A program made the position numbers and the translations under genes. A stretch of 64,000 nt of DNA, from assembly GCA_002943765.1 (NCBI GenBank), contig PQWQ01000036.1, forward strand, positions 186,001 to 250,000. Direction: 5' to 3'. How positions within the stretch are numbered: the first letter of the stretch is position 1; each line of letters begins with the position of its first letter. The notes under the pieces were generated by a model. The model was not told where the DNA came from. It did no database searches and saw only the letters and a program-made list of their open reading frames with translations. This stretch comes from Psoroptes ovis (lineage: Eukaryota; Arthropoda; Arachnida; Sarcoptiformes; Psoroptidae). This document shows, one piece after another, positions 25,391 to 37,376 of this stretch.

Positions 25391-28070
25391 ACACTTTTCA
25401 AGAACATTAATTTGAATGACTTTAATGATTTCGATTATGAAAATCCAATCATATTGATGTATAGTTATTCTTATTGTAAAGCATCATTTATTGATAATAA
25501 TAATCGAAATTCATTTCTACAATTGCCAAATCTATTACGTGCATATATGTTGTATTCTTCAAGCCTTCATTTGACGAGAAAAAAAGCGAAGAGTAATGAT
25601 ACGACCTAATTAAAGTGTTGAATTCAATTGAATTAAATAAGAAAAAGATTAAATTCTCAATTGGATTCCATTTTTGAACAAGGATTATTTAATGATTATA
25701 ATTATATAATTGAAAATGAAAAAAATTGTCATTTAAAACCAACACACATGCACTGTGATATTCTTGTCACATACCGAAAATGGAATCGAATTTCTCAAAA
25801 AATTCTCTGCCCAACACAAAAATAATAAGAATTTTTTTGAGCAATTTTTTGGTGAATCATTCTTTGAATGGCAAATTTTTTCCTTTTCTTTTCTTTTTAA
25901 TTTCTCTTTCTTATATATGTGTCTACACTTACCTACACAACACTCTTTGCATTGAATACCAGCAAATATATACCAGTTTTCTCCTCTTTTTAAACTGATA
26001 ACAAAATTTACATTTTTTATTTGTAATAAGAAAAGAATTCAATTATTGTGACGAGAACGAGAAAGAAAAGAAGACTATTTGTATTTGAATTTTTATGCAA
26101 TTAAATTAAATTTCCAATTTGTTTTTATTGCTTGTTTCTCGGTGCTGTTCTGTTCATTCGTTTCTGTTCTGTTGTAAATAATTTAAAATGATTATAATAA
26201 ATTTTTTTTTCATTTGCAATTGTTCATTTATGCAATTTGTTTTTCATCTGAATTTCAATATAAAATCTTTGTGTAAACACACACATACACAAAGAGAGAG
26301 AAAGAAAATTCAATTCAAATTTTTTTTTGCTCTCTCTCAAATTAGATTGAATTGAGTCAATGAAGAATTTGACATTTTTTGAAGAATAATAAATTCAAAA
26401 AATACTTTCAAATTCAAATTTCAAATGGCGAAATGATATTGGCAAAATGTTTGGTATGTAAAAATTGAAAATATTGAAATATGGACACATGTCTTTATAA
26501 TATAATATAATAATCGATATTCGATTGGAATTTTGTTATGTGTTGTTCAAGAGAATCGTATGAACAACGATAACAAAAAAATTGAATTTACATGATTTAC
26601 TTCCACTTTTCTATTGATTGGATCAGATTGGATTTTGAATATACTTGTACAAATATCAAAACAAAAACAAATTTGATTGAATTTATTCCTGAATAATGAA
26701 ATCACTGTGTATAAAAATTAGGTCAAACTAAAATAATACATGTGTTGTGATTGTTTTAAAAAGTATGAAATATGAGAATATTTTCTTCCATAAATTTGAA
26801 TTCAGTACAATGAAACAGTACACAGTGGAAAAGATTATGAGATTGTGATGAGTCAATGCAATTTTTTTGTTATAAACTAAACTTATCAATTGTTGTCAGA
26901 AATTTAGTCAAAAAATATATAACTTCAAACTTGTCAAGATAAGTAAAATTTTCATAATACATATAATACAAATTATAGAATCAAGTTAAATTCTAACCAA
27001 AATACACGCTATGATGAATTAAAATTTTTGCATTCAAATTTCAGAAGAAAAAAGTGAAAAGGTTTCATCTGATTGAAATGAAAATAAAATAAAAGTGAAT
27101 ATGTACGCATGACATAATCATTGATGTATATGACAGTTTAAATCTTAAATTTCATTATTATTATTATTTTAATATTAAGATTTTTGATTGAATTCTGATG
27201 GATAAATAGAATTACACTAAGACTTCATGTCAATTCAAAGTATAAATCAGATAATAATAATATTACGTGATTTAAAATGAATCGACAACAATTATGAATT
27301 GGTGGGCCTTTTAGCAACGAACATTTTGAAATCTGGTAAAATAAGCTAATAATGGAAATAATCAAAATTCATTGAAATTAAGCCGAAATTGACGACGAAG
27401 AAGCAAAAATAAAATTAAAACCAATTAAATTAAACATGGAAATGAAAATCTAATTATATTTTGTTCACATAAGATTATAGTTTGACATTCACAAAACAAG
27501 AAAAATCTTTTATTTTCATCATCAAATCCCATGTTGTTTCATTCTCGAAAGGCTAAAACAACGAATTTTTTTTTTGCTTTTCCCGTTCCAAAAATGATCA
27601 ATCAACCATTATGATGAATTGATTGATTTGGATCTGAAATTTGGGAATGTTTGGACAAAAAGGTAAAGTATACAAACAAGTAAAATAAGCAAATAATGTA
27701 ATGGCCATTTAGACCATCATCATCATCATCAATGATTGAATTATTTTTAATTCGTTTTATTTCATTATTTTTTTGCAGAATCCAACATTGTCATTATCGT
27801 CCCGAATGGAATCTAAAAGCAAATAATCATTTTCAATTTGAATTGTATCAAATATATGTGTTCAGTTATGTGTGTTTGTGTCGATGAATTAAAATCTCCC
27901 GTTGTGTGATCACACTGGAATGATAAAAACAAACATTTTGCAATTGAAAATAAATGAAATAATAAACAAACACCAACGAAACGAAATGAAATATTAAATC
28001 GATTGAGTATAAATGAACACCATAAAAAAAACATTTGGAAGCTTTTCCATTAACATCAAACTACACAAAC
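25391..28070. other. Intergenic region, no gene seen
   Basis: AT-rich sequence with short low-complexity tracts, including a CATCATCATCATCAT run near 27717. It probably includes the 3' UTR of the upstream gene and the promoter of the next. No conserved feature is recognised. Confidence 0.5.
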
Positions 28071-28363
28071 ATGCAATTGTCTCGTTTTCCATTTTCCAAT
28101 CCAGTTCATGAACTGGTAAGTATTAAATTTATTTATTTTTTCCATCATTAAATTATCAGTCCCTGAAGATTATTATTTTCGATCATTGGCCTGTCATACA
28201 TTTTGCTGATTTGATCATAAAAAAATATACTTTAAAATTTAATTGCTTTTGGTCGAGCGACCATTATGCCTGGAAATGTGATGAAAAAAATAATATAAAA
28301 GCAGCCATCACCTTTGAACCTGAAAAAACATCGTATTGTAGAAATGAACATAAAGATAAGTAA
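28071..28363 (+). CDS. Small two-exon hypothetical protein (82 aa)
   Basis: The ATG at 28071 opens a 45-bp exon (28071-28115) ending at a GTAAGT donor. An AG at 28158-28159 starts a second exon at 28160 in phase 0, open to a TAA at 28361-28363. The joined product reads MQLSRFPFSNPVHEL, then IIIFDHWPVIHFADLIIKKY, FNCFWSSDHYAWKCDEKNN and ITFEPEKTSYCRNEHKDK. The Trp and Cys content is unlike chance AT-rich sequence, and the 44-bp intron is only slightly shorter than others here. The second exon has no internal ATG. Instead of stopping at 28363 it may splice on (possible weak donor GTAAAA at 28360) into the gene that follows. The family is not recognised. Confidence 0.4.
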
Positions 28364-28607
28364 AATATAAAATTATATTTTGAAATTTGAAAATGTTCAA
28401 CATGGACTAGCGACATCTTTTGCAAGAGATTTATTTTTAATTTGAAAAAATTAAAGGATTTAGAATGAATCCATAGTAATTAATCCATTTATACTTGAGG
28501 AATATGGTCATATATTGATTGTGGAATTTTTTAATTTCCAATATTTTTTTTGCCGATGTTCAATTTAAGGATCATTTAGGAAAATTTTTTGAGGAGAAAA
28601 ATTGAAA

Positions 28608-29310
28608 ATGAAAAATTTAATTTGTGCCATATTTTTCATTGATCTATCAGATTCATCGAACTCAATCCATTTCAAGGTAAGTCATGATATTCATTTTGAT
28701 TTGAATGATCATTTGAATGTCTTCAAAATGCAGAATGATGGAAATCGATTTCGACAGCAACCAAATCAATATTCAGACGATTTGGCTGTAATACAGTCAC
28801 AATCAACATTGAAATTATTGAAAGATAATAAATATGGGTTGCGTATGCAATTGAAATCGACCACATCATCAATAAGGTGAATATTTATGGTCATTTTGAT
28901 TAATTGATTAATTCCTGTAAAATGAATTTTGATTCAGATCAGTAAGAATTAATGATTTAGCAATGAACTATAAGCATAAGCTGCAACAATCGATCGCAGA
29001 GCAAAATGATGTTGATCAAGTGATTGAATTATCAATGGAATTGGATACAAAAATAATTGGTGGCCAAAATTTGACTCGGAATCAGCAAATCGCTACTAAT
29101 CGCAATGTTTTAAATTTTTGTATTGAATTTTCTGATTATAATCAATTGAATTTTGGCATATTGACTAAATTTTATTCATCAAACGACACACATTTGACAT
29201 GGGGATCGCCATTACGTTCAATACAAATTGAAGCAGAGCTATCAGATGGCGACAATCAAAAAAATGATCAAAAATATTTTGTGAAAAAGATTAATTTCAT
29301 CACATTTTGA
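28608..29310 (+). CDS. Hypothetical protein, three exons (194 aa)
   Basis: Exons 28608-28676, 28734-28876 and 28938-29310 join in frame through introns of 57 and 61 bp with GTAAGT and GTGAAT donors and CAG acceptors. The start is uncertain. ATG at 28608 gives a short hydrophobic beginning (MKNLICAIFFIDLSDSS) that could be a weak signal peptide, but the first exon could instead be an internal exon of the gene starting at 28071. The body includes DDLAVIQSQSTLKLLKDNKY, INDLAMNYKHKLQQS and NFCIEFSDYNQLNFGILTKF. No domain is recognised. Two phase-compatible short introns are the main support that this is a real gene. Confidence 0.45.
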
Positions 29311-31048
29311 TATTATGACTCAGTGATCACAGATGACGCTTGAAATTGCAAAAAAAATCAAAATTTTTGAAAGAACCATTTTTTAAAATACAGTTCAATT
29401 CATATTCAAATATCAATGATTTATTTTCAACAAAAATTGATCATAAGAAAATATTGAACAAATCAATATTTTTGATTTGATATTTATTTCAAGAAATCAG
29501 TGTGAAATGTGCATACAAAACGAAAATCACGACCATGATCATAATGAAAAAGTATATTTTTATCAAAAACAATTAATTGATTACATTAATATGATTGTGT
29601 TGACAATAAATAGGTCAATTGCAAAAATTGAAATTATAATTTCGAGATTAAGAACATCATCACTGTTATCATTCGTTTATTGTATTGCAGATAAAACATT
29701 TAATTTATCATAAATTTTTCAAAAAAAGCATAAATACATTTATGCCTAATAGCGCAAAAGATGGCCAAATATTTGAAATGACCATTGTTCAATGGAATCT
29801 ATGTTTTCATTAAAAAAATCAAGATCAAGGAGAAATAATATTTAGTCCAATCAAATGTATGAACAAATCATTGAAGGTCAAATTCAAATATCTATTCGAA
29901 AGATTGATCAATAATTTCTTCAATTTAAAAAAACAATTAAATCTAGCCGACGAATAAATTTCCTTTTGACTAAAAATAAATATATTGGCAGACATAGTGC
30001 AGCCATTGTTTCGACATCTCAGGAGAAAATCAATAATTGATTAGAAATTATGGATAATTAAAATTCATTACACAATAATTGATATCACACTCAGTAAATT
30101 ATTGAACAATCAACGATCAAGGCATTTCAATTACACCATTGTCATTAACAATGTAGTCAAATGAGTTTTTGAATATTTTGTAATATTTGAAACCAATCAA
30201 TCTTTTTTTTGAATGAAAAAACTCTCAAATTTGAATTAGAACTAAAAAAATTAGATCAGAAATTAACGTTTATTGCTGTAGCTGTGTTATCAAGAGTTAA
30301 CACGATTATGTAACACTAGAAAAAGCGTCCCAATTTTTGAGAATGTTGTTGCAATATTTGTTTGTTGTCGTTTTTTGGACAGTTATTCAAATTCAATTAA
30401 CTAAATGTTTTTTTTTCAATCACAAACATGCATACAGCACACTCACACCAAGCACAAACAGTGGCCATCTAATATGAACATGAATAAGTCTCAAAAATTG
30501 AACTGAAAGAGAAATATCCATTTTTTCTTTAATAAAACAGCTAAGAGAAAAAAAATGTTTAACATTTGTTGTCTAGCACGGCCATATCTGAGAGAATGAT
30601 GAAAAATAAAAATTGAAATTTGAAAATGTTTTTGAAAAATAAAATAAAATTAATCGCCAATCTGTAAGATGGTACACATCAAGACATTGAAAATAATTTG
30701 AAATTGTATGAAATATGTGAAATTTATTTATTTATTTCATTTTGTTGTTTATTTTGACCAGTGCAAAACTTGATTACAAAATTTGTTGTCATTGTTATCA
30801 ATCATAATATTAAACGATCACTTTTTAAATGATCGATAATGGATCAATCAATGTCACCTGATTGATAATTTTTGATATTTGTCATTTATAAAATGTGATT
30901 TTTGTTGCCGATTAAAATGATTTTGATTAAATGTTTGGCGATTATTGAAATCAATAATTTTTTTCGTGATTTCGATTACAAATGTTTAACATGTTTAAAT
31001 GAATCTACATTTTTATAGACTAATTCCTTTCAACATTCGGATATTTCG
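29311..31048. other. Gap between small hypothetical gene and Smaug
   Basis: Mostly AT-rich non-coding sequence. An open frame around 29491-29713 (CEMCIQNENHDHDHNEK, then LLSFVYCIADKTFNLS) follows an AG but does not join the upstream exon in phase. An AG at 31017-31018 just before the Smaug frame raises the possibility of an upstream Smaug exon that I cannot find. Confidence 0.45.
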
Positions 31049-34000
31049 ATGGCCTATTCAATGATTGATGTAAGATCTTATTTCAGTGATCATCATCATC
31101 ATCAACCTCAAAGGTTTTATGAACGAATATCATCGATTAATCCCAATAATAACTCCAGCTATATACGAAGAATAGCATCATCAAATTACTTTTACAATAA
31201 AAATTGTCATCATCGAAATTGTAAGTTTAATAATCAATCATCGATCATTAAAAATAATAATTGGAATATGAAAAAAAATTCATCAACATCTAATAATGCT
31301 GATAATAATCAATCAATAAAAGCAAATACAATAATAAATAATAACAATAGTATCATTCAAAATGATAATTATAAAATTGACACATTACTTGATCGCAAAG
31401 CATTCATAAGTTTAGAAAAAAGTATCAATTGGCAATCATTGTTGGCAAATCAAAATCCACAACTAATAAAACCCAATAAAACGATCAATGATAGATTGAT
31501 GATTAATGATGATAATTTGAATGAATTCAGTAAACCTGGTATGAAATGTGTACCGTCATGGCTCAAATGTAAGTATGAATGTGAGCAATTTTCTTTACTT
31601 GAAATCAATTAATGCTCTAATACTAATCTCTGAAAGGTTAAAACAATTCAAAATTGTATGATTCATATTTTCCTGTTTCGTTGCAAATTTCGAATATTGA
31701 TTTGATTCGTTTGATTGATTAATTAACACATAGTTTGAACAATGGAGAGAAATGGCCTCAAGTGTGGTCAATAATTTCAATACAATAATAGGAATCCATC
31801 AAAATTATTTGTAGTGTCAACAAAATTTAGATTTTTCTTTGAAATAGATTTGATTTTTCAAAATTAATTCAAAACAAAAAAAAATTTGCTTAATGTCTGA
31901 GAAAAGTAAAATGTTTTTTGAATAAACAACTGTTTCAGCTAATTCATAATTCTCCCATTTTGGATGTCTTGAAAATCGATCGAATTATTTCAAGATGACA
32001 CATATAAAGGAAGGAAAAATTTATTCAAGATGCTTAACAATAAATTATTTGAACTTGAACTTGGAAAAAGTTTGAACAAAAAAAATTCGTTCAGACATAT
32101 TTAAAAGAAATAGAAATTTTCATTTAAATAAACCAACACGTGTTCTGTTCTAAATCCATAGAAGAAACAAAAAAGAGAAACACGTTCAAAACGGTTTTTT
32201 AAGAAAATAAACTTTCTCTTTTTTTTTCGCAGAGATGTTTTCGGTTTCATGCCGAGGAAATGTTTAATTTATCTTAGAAAATTTTCAAAAATTTCTTGAT
32301 CAATCCATAAGATCCGGTTTTCTTATAAGAAAATTGTCATAAGAAACAAAAAATTGTCATTCAAAATGAATTTTTCAAAATTTAAAATCTTTCAAAATTT
32401 CATGCTGTCCACTCTGTGATTTGCTCTAATTATTATAATAATGTTGGAATATTTAATTTTTGTTCATATTTGAATTATTTCATCATAAAATTTCGAAAAT
32501 TTCAATTTGGACATTCGACACAGTTTTTTTTATTTGAAGAAAATTCTATTTAAAAAGTATAAGAAAAAACTTGTTGTTTTGCCATTGACCTTAACCGTTT
32601 TGAATATTAATTTATATTATGTTGAACACATCTTTAAGTGTGCTAAAGAGAAATGAATAAATTTGATGTTTTGAAGAGTTTTGAACTTTAAACAGATTGC
32701 ATGAGATTTATTTGTAAATCATCATTGACATTTATTATTATTTTAAAGAAAACATTCCAACTATAGTTTTGAATTCTATTTGCATTATATTTTAGAATTT
32801 TAAAGAGAAATTGAATTAAATTCAATTTTCATTTCCTTTAGAAAATTCTGGACTATTCAATAGTTGAATTTAATTGATAAATAAAGATCAATTTCGTCTA
32901 ATTTAGACGAAAAAATCGAATGAATTGCATTTGAAATATTAGATGATTTAATTGATTTTAATTATTAACAAAGTTTTTGTTAAATGACTAATGACCATTT
33001 TCTAATTTTTTTTTTCTCGAAAATGCAAGTGCTACGTTTGCACAAATATTCATCAATATTTGCCCATATGTCATATGATGATATGATGAACATTACTGAA
33101 CAATATCTTGAAAAACAAAACATAACCAAAGGTGCAAGACAAAAATTATATCTGAGCATACAAAAATTACATGCAAGATCAGCCGTATTGTTGGCATCTG
33201 AACAACAATTGATTGATCTGATTGGCGAAAGCGATACTGAATGTCATAATACTAATCAATTGATTGCATTAATCAGTCAAATTATATTTCAAATTCGTGC
33301 TTTCCTTTCTACACCGATCAATTGTTGTAATGATGAAAGCGATCAATCATTGCTGGCCTCAGTAATTAATGGAAACAATAAAAATAATGATGAGCAATCA
33401 TTCAAGTTTTCATCGTTAGACATTAATAATAATAATGGTTCAATTATAAATAAAAATGATCCTATCGATTTGTCATTATTGAATGATAATGATTTGACAA
33501 CAATTATCACTCGATTAATTGGTCAGGGTATGTATATTGAAAGTATCATAAGAAATAAAATAAAATTTTCATTCAGTTATCAAGATTATAACATCAAAAT
33601 CTTGCATGGAACAATTCAATAACCGTTTAACTCATCAACAGCAGCAGCAAAAATCATTGGTTGGTATGTTGTTGTTTTTTTTTGTAAATGGAATCGATAT
33701 TTAGCAAATGACCTATTAAACTTGATTTCAAAAATTTTAAAATTCAGCATGGATGACTGCTATAGACAATGATGACAATTATAAAACAGGGGACAATATT
33801 TATTGTAAAAATAATGCTAATATAACGACTGTAAATCATTTCGCTACTGCAGATTATGATTATACTGACGATGAAGTGGATAACGATTTGGATTATGATG
33901 ACCGATCAATGCAGACGATAATATCATATACAGATGTATATGATAATTGTTTTAATAATCAAATATCATCATCAATCAATGATTATCAGCAACAATATAA

Positions 34001-35998
34001 AGAATTATTTTTTATGATGGAAAAAATTATTAATAAATGTTTATCACACGAATCATTCATCAAATATTATGCAATTTTACAGAATCAATTGCAACAATTG
34101 CAAAGTTTTTGTAAAATGACTGACATGCAATTCAATGATTGTGATGCAGCCATATCAATCGATGATGATGATGATAAAAGCCAAAATAATAACAATAATA
34201 ATGTCGATTATTCACCATACCGAAAGCAATCACAGCAACATTCAAGGTATTTATCATATTTTTGAAATTGTGTGTTAAATAATTCCAATTGAATGATTTC
34301 TAAAATTAGATTCATACATTACATTATTATTGAAATCAAGCTTTCATTCACTTTTTCATATTGTTCGGACAATAGAATTAGTTTATATGTATTTCTAGGA
34401 TATGTTTAGCCATTCCCTATTGTTATTTGTGTTTTTTGAATGCCATAATGAACATCGTTTGTTCAGGTGTTTTATCTGACCATTATTTCCATTCATTTCA
34501 TTGTTGATGTCTATCTGATTTGTATGAATTAACTATGTTTCTATATGGAATAGATCGTTTCAAAGAGTGTGCCTTTGATTTGTTGTTTAGTAATCGCTAA
34601 TTATTCATCTTCATGATTGTTAAGCTTAATCTTTTTTTGATTTCATTTTCTAAAAATAAAATCAAACAAAGATGATGATAAGATCTTTTATTTTCTCATT
34701 TTGTCCAACATATTTATGTATGACAAACAACTTCATAAGATGATTTTTCTATTCTTTTAATTGCTGATCATTTCAATTTCTCAATTCTATCATAGATTTG
34801 CCACATATGGCGATGATAAGGATTTTAATTTTCATTCATCAAAATGTAAATTAATGTCAATGAATAATTGTAATGGTTACATTAATAATAATAATAATCA
34901 TAATTCTTTTGTGACCAGGGTAATTATCAAGTTTTTCTTTATTTGATTGAATAGTCTGAATAAATGAATTATTTTCTCTTTATTTATTATGAATAGCATC
35001 ATGTTCAAAGAATGAATCGTCATAATAAATACATAAACAAATCTCAACATCATTATGTTAATAATTTGACAAAGAAATTTGATCATACTAAAAATAATAA
35101 TAAAAAAGTTGATTCACTGATAAAATTGAATGAATATAAAAATGATTATAACAATGTACAGCAACAACAACACAAATCAAATCATTATAAGAATGCAAAT
35201 TCATGGGCAAATAAAAGTATTATTCGAAATGTCAATCCGACAATGACCAAGGCACATTCATCAAATGATGATGATCATTTACAAGATCATAATCAAAAAT
35301 TGGTTTCAATGAACATGATGATGATAACGACTACATCAGCTTCATCAAATCATAAATATGATGATTCAAGTCAAGGTGAGATATCATCTTCATCGTCATC
35401 ATCAACAACATCTGAATCATCATTATCACCATCCATATTCACTAATGATTCAAATGATGGACGATATTTTTATGACCATTTCGATTCAATAGTCAGTGAT
35501 AACATATCAACTAACTGGCATCAAAAACATGACAATCAATCATTAACAACATTGCTAACTAATAATACCTCTTTGATAGATGATATTAGCACTAATGACC
35601 ATGTGATGTCATCAATTTCCAAGTTTTCTGATAATAAAATTAATGAATCATTCATGCATGATTGGACAACAGCAGAAAATGATCAGAATTATCTTTATTC
35701 AAAGGTAAGTATTTTGACAATCGAAAATTACCGAATGACCAAGCCAGAAATTGAAATATTTCATTCAAAATAATAGACTCTAAGCGATTATGATGATCAT
35801 GAACTAATAACGATGAATAACAAAGATATCGATTGGAATTATGATGACAATTATTGCAATTATTATGATTATAATCAATTCAATTATCCACGAAAGAGAC
35901 AACCTGATGCAAGTGAATCATCAACAAACATTACATTTGATGATATTGAACAATTGTCAATTCGTATTGCTGAACATGCATTGGAGATCAATGGTTAG
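31049..35998 (+). CDS. smg: Smaug (SAMD4-like) SAM-domain mRNA repressor
   Basis: Exons 31049-31568, 33030-33527, 33577-33663, 33748-34246, 34796-34919, 34997-35704 and 35777-35998 give 886 codons including the stop. The SAM domain (about residues 168-230) is split by the first intron. Joining it gives VPSWLKLLRLHKYSSIF, then SYDDMMNITEQYLEKQNITK and GARQKLYLSIQKL, a close match to Smaug/SAMD4. The basic RLHKY and TKGARQK segments form the hairpin-RNA binding face in that family. A PHAT-like helical region (YKELFFMMEKIINKCLSHES) and the conserved C-terminal motif IEQLSIRIAEHALEING also match. Smaug binds stem-loops in target mRNAs and recruits deadenylase and translational repressors in the cytoplasm. 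Long Asn/Asp/Ser tracts separate these blocks. The usual N-terminal Smaug similarity region is not seen, so an upstream exon may be missing or lost. An in-frame TAG at 31016 means 31049 is the first ATG if no such exon exists. Confidence 0.88.
31569..33029 (+). other. Smaug intron splitting the SAM domain
   Basis: A GTAAGT donor at 31569 and an AG at 33028-33029 join PSWLK to LLRLHKY, restoring the SAM helix in phase 1. No other feature is seen in this 1.46-kb AT-rich intron. Confidence 0.85.
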
Positions 35999-36273
35999 AA
36001 TTGTCATGTTCTATTCAAATTATGTGATATTCGATTTCGTTGTTATCATTTTATATCAAATTGTCCTTGTCTTTTGCTATGATTCTATTTAATTCTATTC
36101 TATTTTAATTCTATTTTTTTAATTGTAAAATGTTTAATTAAATGTTAATTTTTTTTTTTAAAATTTGACCTGTCCTTTATGAATGTTTTTTTTTTCAATA
36201 AGATCATGTGGTTTCAAAAATTTAAATTGTAAACAAAATCTTGTCACTTGACCGAAACAATTGCGAAATCAAA

Positions 36274-37166
36274 ATGATCAATTCAAGGGCCATTTTTAGT
36301 CGAATGAAAAATTTAAGAATACTCAAAGATGATTTTCTCAGGTTACAAAGTAAGTATCGAATCAAATGATGATGAATCGAAGATTAATTTAATTTTTTTT
36401 CTGATTAGGGAGATCAATGTTCATACAAGTTGAAGAAACACCGAATCCGAATAGTTTGAAATTTTTTCCCGGTCATGAAATATTGAAGCCAGGTACTACG
36501 ATTGATTTTCCTACACGAATATCGGCCCTGAAACGCTCACCATTGGCTGAAACAATATTCAAAGTTGATGGCGTTGATTCGGTATTTTTTGGTTCGAATT
36601 ACATAACTGTCACTAAAATTGATGATTTGGATTGGAAAACATTGAAACCAGAAATATTTGCATCAATCATGGATTTTTTTTCTACAAATTTACCAATTTT
36701 ACGTGAAGGCTTTGATAATGATTTGAATCAACAGCAACAAGAGTCTTCGGTTTCGAATGATGACGATGAAATTGTTTCAATGATTTTAGAATTGATCGAT
36801 ACCAGGATCAGACCAACCGTACAAGAAGATGGTGGAGACATTAAATTCATGGTGATTTGAAAATAAAATGTCCTCACATATTCTAATTTTATTTGAATTT
36901 TCAGAGCTTTGAAAATGGTATCGTACGATTAAAACTTCAAGGCGCTTGTACTTCATGTCCATCATCTGTGGTCACACTAAAGAATGGAATTCAAAATATG
37001 CTTCAATTTTATATACCTGAAGTTATGTCAGTCGAGCAGGTAAATTTTAAAGTGTTTTCTTTTTTATTTTTCTGACTAATTTTTTCCCCAGGTCATGGAT
37101 GAAACTGAACGAATAAATCAAGAAGAATTTAATAAATTGGAAGAAAAATTGAAAAATAAAGATTGA
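36274..37166 (+). CDS. NFU1: NFU1 iron-sulfur cluster scaffold/carrier, mitochondrial
   Basis: Exons 36274-36349, 36409-36851, 36905-37039 and 37092-37166 give 242 aa, normal for the family. Residues 1-28 are Arg/Lys-rich with few acids, fitting a mitochondrial presequence. The Nfu N-terminal domain follows (MFIQVEETPNPNSLKFFPG, then DSVFFGSNYITVTK and LKPEIFASIMDFF). The NifU-type C-terminal domain begins DTRIRPTVQEDGGDIKF and carries GACTSCPSS with the cluster-binding CxxC at C188/C191, then LKNGIQNMLQFYIPEV. The protein carries [4Fe-4S] clusters late in mitochondrial assembly to lipoyl synthase and respiratory complexes. The start at 36274 gives the presequence; the ATG at 36417 alone would lose it. 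It lies 275 bp after Smaug and 210 bp before the TPR-like gene on the same strand. Confidence 0.96.
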
Positions 37167-37376
37167 TTATCACTTTCTGCATGAATTTATCGAATATTAT
37201 TAGATATTATAATAAAATCTATTTAAAAATATGTCTAAATTAATTTGGTGAAAATTTTTGAAAAATATAAACTTCCCAGAATTTTTTTTTTTTTTTGGCG
37301 AGAAAGTTTATGGAAATTGTTTTTGTTGTCATTTTTTGGATGAAAATTTCGATTGACAATTGAATCAAAATTAAAA

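Noticed and set aside
29491..29713. Possible last exon CEMCIQNENHDHDHNEK
   Set aside because: It follows an AG but does not join any upstream exon in phase, so I kept it out as a gene.
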